From: CAZTWC01 sp964617105 [NCBI: uncultured Myxococcia bacterium]
GTDB taxonomy: Bacteria > CAZTWC01
Assembly: GCA_964617105.1 (NCBI GenBank)
Contig: CAZTWC010000051.1
Coordinates: 1-17,868, forward strand
Length of the DNA stretch: 17,868 nt
Direction: 5' to 3'
This document shows, one piece after another, positions 1 to 5,727 of the stretch. The notes under the pieces are model-generated. The model made no database searches, was not told the DNA's origin, and was given only the letters and a program-made list of their open reading frames with translations. The position numbers and the translations under genes were made by a program. Each line of letters starts with the position of its first letter. The first letter of the stretch is position 1.

Positions 1-2
1 AA

Positions 3-1304
3 GAGGCCATCGAGAAATATAAACACGGTATAAAAATTACCTTTAAAGGCACACCCGACAAATACCAGGATGCCTTGACCACATTTGACCACGTCTTGAA
101 AGTGGCTAACAATTACCATCAGGCCAATATCGGTAAAGCCAGCGTTTTTATGTATTGGAGTGATTACCTGAAGACCCAAAGCCGGCTCTACATGGACAGT
201 TACCGAGATCTACAATATCAACTAAAAGAATTGGACAAGGATGAAAAAGCAGATTCTACACTTAAAGAGGAGTTGAATATTCAGGGCAAACAAATGGCCG
301 CCCAAATAGATGATTTACGGGAACAGGCTGCGAATAAACTTCGACAGGGCTTCGATATTATCCAAAAACTGACCAATACATCAGATAACCTTCCGCCCCT
401 CGTAAAACTGGCGGTGGCCGATTACTACCGTCAGGTGAACGAAACTGAAAAATTCAAAAAATTCCTAAGCGAGGCTAAAGCAGAGATAAGATTCGACCAA
501 CTGGCGGTGCCTGCCATGGAAGCGGAAATTAAGTATTTGATGGCTGGCTTTGACCTGGAGAACCTATCAGCTGGGAATAAAAAAGGTTATGCCAGAGTTA
601 AAAATCTGGTCAAGGAGAGCCTGGTTTACAATAACTCTTTGCTCAAGGCCCGTTTCCTGTTGGCCTATATTTTTGCCAAAATGGATAAACCAGGCAAGGC
701 CAAGGAGCAACTGAGAATTATTTTACAGGAAAATGAATTTTATAAGCCCGCCCTCTTACTAAAGAATAATTTGAGTCAAAAACAGAAAAAAGAGGTAAAG
801 AAAGAGGCCAAAACCGTAGTGGCAAAGGTAAAAAAGGCAAAAACGGTGAAAAAAGCCCGGCCAAAAGCCCAAAGCATGTTTTCGCCACCTGCAAAAGCTC
901 CAAAAAGGACAAAAAAAACTAAGAGGAAATTCGGTGGCAAAGCTGGCCAGAATTATAACTTCTTTCTAAAAAAAGCGGATCGCTTGAGGGACAACGAGTC
1001 TTACAGTAAAGCGATTAAAAACTACAAAAAAGCAGCCGAACTGGCGCCCCGGAAAGGTCAACCTTTTGTGGGCATGGGGTGGTGTGCAATAGATAATGGC
1101 GATATAAAAAAGGCCATAGACTACTTTCACAAGGCGATTTTCAGGGAATCCCGGCTGGCAGAGGCATATATAGGGTTGGGCGAAGGGTATAAAGAGTTAG
1201 GAAATACCAAAAAAGCAAAATCCTATTTTAAAAAATATTTACAGGTGGCGCCCAAAGGTCCAGAGGCCAATGTGGCCAAAACTAATTTACGCAAATTAAA
1301 ATGA
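3..1304 (+). CDS. TPR-repeat protein, 5' end missing
   Basis: The reading frame is open to the left edge: the codons upstream of the first possible internal start (TTG at 75) contain no stop, so the N-terminus lies outside the window and about 433 residues are visible. The protein is helical and rich in Lys and Glu. Its first part has helix-turn-helix repeat character. A strongly basic, low-complexity Lys/Ala/Pro linker follows at about nt 780-940. At about nt 945-1290 there are three canonical tetratricopeptide repeats with the usual small/aromatic pattern (for example AYIGLGEGYKELGNTKKAKS). TPRs normally bind other proteins; no catalytic motif is visible. The stop overlaps the start of gatC (ATGA, 4 nt), so the two are probably translationally coupled. 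The Lys-rich linker could contact nucleic acid or acidic proteins, but that is inference. The partner and role are unknown. Confidence 0.85.
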   Translation, partial: EAIEKYKHGIKITFKGTPDKYQDALTTFDHVLKVANNYHQANIGKASVFMYWSDYLKTQSRLYMDSYRDLQYQLKELDKDEKADSTLKEELNIQGKQMAAQIDDLREQAANKLRQGFDIIQKLTNTSDNLPPLVKLAVADYYRQVNETEKFKKFLSEAKAEIRFDQLAVPAMEAEIKYLMAGFDLENLSAGNKKGYARVKNLVKESLVYNNSLLKARFLLAYIFAKMDKPGKAKEQLRIILQENEFYKPALLLKNNLSQKQKKEVKKEAKTVVAKVKKAKTVKKARPKAQSMFSPPAKAPKRTKKTKRKFGGKAGQNYNFFLKKADRLRDNESYSKAIKNYKKAAELAPRKGQPFVGMGWCAIDNGDIKKAIDYFHKAIFRESRLAEAYIGLGEGYKELGNTKKAKSYFKKYLQVAPKGPEANVAKTNLRKLK

Positions 1305-1585
1305 AAATAGACCAAAATACCGTTGAATACATAGCCCAATTAGCCAAATTATCCATCTCCACGGCAGAGAAGGGACAGGTTTTAAAACAACTCAATCGGG
1401 TGCTGGATTATATGGCCCTTTTAGATGAAGTGAATACTGATCATATAGAGCCCACTGCCCATGTAATGCCACTTGAGAATGTGTTACGTCAGGATTCGGT
1501 CCAGGAATCTCAACCTCAATCCGATTCTGTTGATAATGCTCCTCAAATACAGGATAATTGCTTTGTGGTACCCAAGGTGATTTAG
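1301..1585 (+). CDS. gatC: Asp/Glu-tRNA amidotransferase subunit C
   Basis: This 94-residue protein matches GatC in length and pattern: an N-terminal helical region with AQLAKLSIS, then the family's conserved stretch around IEPTAHVMPLENVLRQD, and a C-terminus ending in FVVPKVI. GatC is the small subunit that wraps around GatA and GatB and stabilises the GatCAB complex. The complex converts Glu-tRNA(Gln) and/or Asp-tRNA(Asn) to the correctly amidated forms in the cytoplasm. The ATG start overlaps the stop of the preceding TPR gene by 4 nt. gatA follows after 54 nt, giving the classical gatC-gatA-gatB order. Presence of the complex implies that the organism lacks one or both of glutaminyl- and asparaginyl-tRNA synthetase, which cannot be checked here. 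Confidence 0.96.
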   Translation: MKIDQNTVEYIAQLAKLSISTAEKGQVLKQLNRVLDYMALLDEVNTDHIEPTAHVMPLENVLRQDSVQESQPQSDSVDNAPQIQDNCFVVPKVI

Positions 1586-1639
1586 GGGACAATCATTTCA
1601 TCACGGGAGTTAGATGGGAACTACCAGCAGGAGAGACAG

Positions 1640-3091
1640 GTGTCAATTACCGATTTGACTATTTTTCAGACCATCCAACTGATTAAAAAAGGGGAAATGA
1701 GTGCCAGGGAGGTAACCCTGGCCTATCTGGATCGGATTGAAAAACTAAACCCTTTAACAAATGCTTACCTTTCTATAAATGACCGGGCGCTGGAAAAAGC
1801 GGACCAGATAGATAGTAAAAAACTTTCTTCCCTTTCCTGCCCAGGAATTCCGATAGCCTTAAAAGACAACATGGTAACCCTGGGGATGCCCACCACCTGC
1901 GGTTCAAAAATTTTGCAAAATTTTCATCCCCCTTACCAGGCCACAGTGGCAGAACGCCTTCAATCATCTGGTGCAATCGTGCTGGGCAAAACTAATATGG
2001 ATGAATTCGCCATGGGTTCCTCCAATGAAACCTCTTTTTACTCTCCTTGTTGTAACCCCTGGGATCCAGATAGAGTTCCCGGCGGGTCTAGCGGCGGCTC
2101 AGCAGCAGCGGTAGCGGCCGATCTATGTGGCGGTGCTCTTGGCTCCGACACTGGTGGTTCCATCAGACAACCCGCATCTTTCTGCTCGGTGGTGGGATTA
2201 AAGCCTACCTACGGGCTGGTTAGCAGATACGGACTGGTAGCCTACGCATCCTCTCTTGACCAGATAGGACCAATTGCCAAAGATGTTACTGACTGTGCCT
2301 TTCTGCTCTCTTTGGTGGCCGGACATGATAAGCGGGACTCCACTTCTCTGCCGGTTGACATTCCCGATTATGTGAGTGCTCTGACTCGAGAAATAAAAGG
2401 GTTAAAAGTGGGAATCTGCCGGGAATATTTAGAGGAAGGACTTGAGCCAGCAGTCCAATCAGCCTTGCAAAAAGCCCTATCGGTTCTGACCGACCTGGGA
2501 TGCCAACTGGTAGAAATTACCCTGCCTCATGCCAAATACGCTGTGCCCGCCTATTACCTGGTGGCCATGGCTGAAGCCAGTTCCAATCTTTCCCGGTACG
2601 ATGGGGTCAAATACGGTTTCAGGGAATCTAATACTACTGATTTGAATTCCATGTATCGCTCCACCAGAAAAAGCGGTTTTGGCCAGGAGGTAAAACAGAG
2701 AATCATGCTGGGGACTTTCGCCCTGTCTGCCGGCTATTACGATGCCTTTTACCTAAAAGCCCAAAAGGTGCGCACCCTTATTGTTCAAGACCATAAAGAA
2801 GCCTTCTTAAATTGTCAGGTTTTAATTACTCCCACCTATCCCACCACGGCCTTTAAATTAGGGGAGATGATCCATGACCCCCTGAAGATGTATCTGGCCG
2901 ACCTGTTTACTATCTCCTGCAATTTGGCCGGCTTGCCTGGATTATCCATCCCCTGTGGATTCGATCATAAAAATTTACCCATTGGCATGCAGATTATCGG
3001 CCCTCATTTGCAGGAGAAAATGATTTTAAATGTAGCATACGCTTTTGAACAGGCTACCAGCTGGCATCGAAAAAAGCCGGAAACCAGGTAG
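1640..3091 (+). CDS. gatA: Glu-tRNA(Gln) amidotransferase subunit A (amidase)
   Basis: This is the amidase-signature subunit, 483 residues, the usual length for GatA. It hydrolyses glutamine and passes ammonia to GatB. The Ser-cisSer-Lys catalytic triad is visible: Lys75 in IPIALKDNM, Ser150 in the glycine/serine loop PGGSSGGSAAA, and nucleophile Ser174 in GSDTGGSIRQPASF. These sit exactly four residues before the known Staphylococcus aureus GatA positions (79, 154, 178). The start codon is GTG, preceded by AGGAGA at 1629-1634 with 5 nt spacing, which supports this start over later ones. It sits in a gatCAB run. The 55-nt gap to gatB is AT-rich with a run of nine A residues, and I see no convincing terminator there. 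Confidence 0.98.
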   Translation: MSITDLTIFQTIQLIKKGEMSAREVTLAYLDRIEKLNPLTNAYLSINDRALEKADQIDSKKLSSLSCPGIPIALKDNMVTLGMPTTCGSKILQNFHPPYQATVAERLQSSGAIVLGKTNMDEFAMGSSNETSFYSPCCNPWDPDRVPGGSSGGSAAAVAADLCGGALGSDTGGSIRQPASFCSVVGLKPTYGLVSRYGLVAYASSLDQIGPIAKDVTDCAFLLSLVAGHDKRDSTSLPVDIPDYVSALTREIKGLKVGICREYLEEGLEPAVQSALQKALSVLTDLGCQLVEITLPHAKYAVPAYYLVAMAEASSNLSRYDGVKYGFRESNTTDLNSMYRSTRKSGFGQEVKQRIMLGTFALSAGYYDAFYLKAQKVRTLIVQDHKEAFLNCQVLITPTYPTTAFKLGEMIHDPLKMYLADLFTISCNLAGLPGLSIPCGFDHKNLPIGMQIIGPHLQEKMILNVAYAFEQATSWHRKKPETR

Positions 3092-3146
3092 ATCCAGTGT
3101 ATATTAAAAAAAAATTAAAGATAAAGGCCAAAAGAGAGAAATAAAT

Positions 3147-4586
3147 ATGGCTGGCAACGATTTTGAAACAGTAATTGGTTTAGAAGTGCACGCCCAACTG
3201 CTTACCTGCAGTAAAATTTTTTGCGCCTGCTCCACCAAATTCGGCGCTGAAGCCAATAGCCACACCTGTCCGGTATGTATGGGAATGCCCGGAGTTTTGC
3301 CGGTATTGAACCGCCAGGTGGTAGAACTGGCTATCAAAGCCGCATTAGCCATGGATTTCCAAATAGCGCCTAAAAGTATTTTTGCCCGCAAAAACTACTT
3401 TTACCCCGACCTGCCAAAAGGCTATCAAATTTCCCAATTCGAATTGCCTTTGGCCAGTAGTGGCCACCTGACCATTCCTCTTGAAGGGAAAAAGAAAAAA
3501 ATCAATATTTGCCGCATGCACCTGGAGGAAGATGCCGGAAAAAGCATGCACCGGCAGGAATTAGGCTCCAGTCTGGTAGATTTCAACCGTTGTGGAGTAC
3601 CCCTGCTGGAGATAGTCAGTGAGCCGGAACTCCGTTCACCCCAAGAGGCATCGCTGTATCTTCAAACCATGCGCTCGATACTGCGCTACCTGAAAGTTTG
3701 CGATGGCAACATGGAGGAAGGATCGCTACGCTGTGATGCCAATATCTCTTTACGTCCCAGGGGAGATGAAAAGTTAGGGGTGAAAGTTGAATTAAAAAAT
3801 ATGAACTCTTTTAAGTTCGTAACCAGGGCTCTTCAATACGAAACAGAACGGCAAAAGGCAATTTTATTTGATGGTGAAGAAGTAGCGCAAGAAACCAGGC
3901 TATGGGATGAGGCGGCCGGAGTTACCCGTTCCATGCGGAGCAAGGAAGAGGCTCACGATTACCGCTATTTCCCTGATCCAGACCTGACGCCCCTGGTTAT
4001 TGACCAGAAATGGATAAATCTCCTGAAAGGGCAATTACCAGAGTTGCCATCGGAAAAGATAAATAGATTAATGGGGCAATATCACCTTTCCCATTATGAC
4101 GCTCAACTGTTGACCGAAGAGAGAGAGACAGCCGATTATTTTGAGGAAGCGGTTTCTGCCTATAACAGCCCGAAAGCCCTGGCCAATTGGCTGTTAAACG
4201 ATCTATCCAGTCAACTGAAAAGTCAAAAAAGAGAGATTGCCGATTCTCCGGTGGCGCCTAAAGATTTGGCCGGCCTGGTAAAGTTGATTGAGGAGGGACA
4301 GATATCGGGTAAAATCGGAAAAACCGTGCTGGCTAAAATGTATAACTCTTCCGCCTCACCCCAAAAAATCGTGGAACAAGAAAATTTACAGCAGATAACC
4401 GACACCTTTCTGCTGGAGAAAATCATTAAAGATATTTTAGCCAAAAATCAAAACCAGGTGGAACAATACCGGCAGGGCAAGAAAAAAGTGCTGGGTTATT
4501 TTGTGGGCCAGGTTATGAAACAAAGTCAAGGAAAAGCAAACCCAAAATTAGTTAATGAACTAATTTTAAAACAATTGGAGGTTTAA
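3147..4586 (+). CDS. gatB: Asp/Glu-tRNA amidotransferase subunit B
   Basis: GatB is the kinase/transamidase and tRNA-binding subunit, here 479 residues. The N-terminus has the family start VIGLEVHAQL, then four zinc-site cysteines (Cys26, Cys28, Cys41, Cys44 in CAC and CPVC contexts). The cradle-domain motif YFYPDLPKGYQISQ lies at residues 84-97, and GVPLLEIVSEPELRSP follows. The last ~150 residues form the helical and YqeY-like tail that holds the tRNA, including GYFVGQVMKQSQGKANP near the C-terminus. All expected motifs are present, so the enzyme looks intact. The upstream ribosome site is weak (AGAGAG, about 8 nt before ATG). Its stop is one base before the mtnA start, indicating co-translation with the following gene. 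Confidence 0.98.
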   Translation: MAGNDFETVIGLEVHAQLLTCSKIFCACSTKFGAEANSHTCPVCMGMPGVLPVLNRQVVELAIKAALAMDFQIAPKSIFARKNYFYPDLPKGYQISQFELPLASSGHLTIPLEGKKKKINICRMHLEEDAGKSMHRQELGSSLVDFNRCGVPLLEIVSEPELRSPQEASLYLQTMRSILRYLKVCDGNMEEGSLRCDANISLRPRGDEKLGVKVELKNMNSFKFVTRALQYETERQKAILFDGEEVAQETRLWDEAAGVTRSMRSKEEAHDYRYFPDPDLTPLVIDQKWINLLKGQLPELPSEKINRLMGQYHLSHYDAQLLTEERETADYFEEAVSAYNSPKALANWLLNDLSSQLKSQKREIADSPVAPKDLAGLVKLIEEGQISGKIGKTVLAKMYNSSASPQKIVEQENLQQITDTFLLEKIIKDILAKNQNQVEQYRQGKKKVLGYFVGQVMKQSQGKANPKLVNELILKQLEV

Positions 4587-4587
4587 T

Positions 4588-5631
4588 ATGAGTTTTAGCA
4601 CCATTTCCTTGAAAGACGATCACGTAGAAATGATCGATCAGCGGATATTGCCCAATCGAGAAGAATATCTCCAATTTACCGATGCCAGGCAAGTTGCGGA
4701 TGCTATCCGTAGTATGGTTATCAGGGGAGCCCCGGCCATCGGGGTGGCGGCTGCCATGGGGATGGCGGTGGAAGCCCTGGCCTGGAAAGAGTTGAGCCAG
4801 GAAGAGTTTAAATCTAAAATGGGGGCTGCCCGAGAAACACTGGCCGCAGCCAGACCTACAGCCAACAACCTGTTTTGGGCTCTGGCCAGAATAGATAAGG
4901 TCATGGAAAAAAACTCTAACCTGCCTGTAAAACAACAAGTGGAATGTTTATATAAAGAGGCAGAAATTATCCACACCCAGGATATTGAAACCAATAAAAC
5001 CATGGCCTGCAACGGCGCCCAACTGGTGAAAAAAAACCAGACCATTTTGACCCATTGCAATGCTGGCGCTCTGGCCACCGGGGGAGTATATGGAACCGCT
5101 GTCGGTGTTATCAAAGCGGCCTGGGAACAGGGAAAAAACATCAAGGTGATTGCCGATGAAACCAGGCCTTTTTTACAGGGCGCCCGTCTGACCGCCTGGG
5201 AAATGCAAAAGGAAGGAATACCGGTTACGGTTATTACCGATAACATGTCTGGCCACTTTATGAAAAAGGGGATGATAGATATCATTTTCGTGGGTGCCGA
5301 TAGAATTGCCGGCAATGGCGATGCCGCTAACAAAATAGGCACTTATATGGTGGCGGTGCTAGCCCGGGAAAATCAGATCCCCTTTTATGTAGTAGCGCCT
5401 TTTTCCACCATTGACATGAGCCTGGATAGCGGTGACCAAATTCCCATCGAAGAGCGGCCGGAAAAAGAGGTTACCCACATCGGAGATCATCGAATCACTC
5501 CAGAGGGAGTTCTGGTTCGCAATACTGCTTTCGATGTAACTCCCTTTGAATATATTAAAGGTATAGTAACCGAAAAAGGGGTGGTTTATCCCCCCTTTGA
5601 TCAAAACTTAAAACTTCTAGCAAACCAGTAA
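4588..5631 (+). CDS. mtnA: Methylthioribose-1-phosphate isomerase
   Basis: This 347-residue eIF2B-alpha/MtnA-family protein would isomerise 5-methylthioribose-1-phosphate to 5-methylthioribulose-1-phosphate in the methionine salvage pathway. Key signatures are visible: RGAPAIGVAAAMGMA (residues 46-60), the catalytic Cys157 in THCNAGALATGG, ETRPFLQGARLTAWE (191-205), and the catalytic Asp238 in VGADRIAGNGDAANKIGT. The C-terminal NTAFDVTPFEYIKGIVTEKG is also typical. The Cys/Asp pair favours MtnA over the regulatory eIF2B-like homologues. Family relatives such as ribose-1,5-bisphosphate isomerase remain a minor alternative. A strong GGAGG at 4577-4581 inside the end of gatB precedes the ATG by 6 nt. 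No other methionine-salvage gene is in the window, so the partner enzymes must lie elsewhere. Confidence 0.95.
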   Translation: MSFSTISLKDDHVEMIDQRILPNREEYLQFTDARQVADAIRSMVIRGAPAIGVAAAMGMAVEALAWKELSQEEFKSKMGAARETLAAARPTANNLFWALARIDKVMEKNSNLPVKQQVECLYKEAEIIHTQDIETNKTMACNGAQLVKKNQTILTHCNAGALATGGVYGTAVGVIKAAWEQGKNIKVIADETRPFLQGARLTAWEMQKEGIPVTVITDNMSGHFMKKGMIDIIFVGADRIAGNGDAANKIGTYMVAVLARENQIPFYVVAPFSTIDMSLDSGDQIPIEERPEKEVTHIGDHRITPEGVLVRNTAFDVTPFEYIKGIVTEKGVVYPPFDQNLKLLANQ

Positions 5632-5662
5632 CCAGTTAAAGAAGTTGCCAAAAACCATTTAT

Positions 5663-5688
5663 ACGCCCAATCCTTTATTATTGGGCGT
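5663..5688 (+). other. Perfect 9-bp hairpin after mtnA
   Basis: ACGCCCAAT at 5663-5671 and its exact reverse complement ATTGGGCGT at 5680-5688 enclose an 8-nt loop. The hairpin starts 32 nt after the mtnA stop and ends 39 nt before the start of the coiled-coil gene. No T-run follows on the plus strand (the next bases are CAAATCCCC), so it does not look like a standard intrinsic terminator. On the minus strand the flanking sequence is not T-rich enough either. It could be a Rho-associated end, an mRNA-stabilising 3' structure for the gat-mtnA message, or a protein-binding palindrome. Confidence 0.6.
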
Positions 5689-5727
5689 CAAATCCCCTGC
5701 TAAAGTGGGAGGGCTCCTTACTCTTTT

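Noticed and set aside
4638-5342. Long minus-strand open frame opposite mtnA
   Set aside because: It is entirely antisense to a clear mtnA gene, has low-complexity composition of Ala/Ser/Pro and no ribosome site, so it is a shadow of mtnA codon usage.
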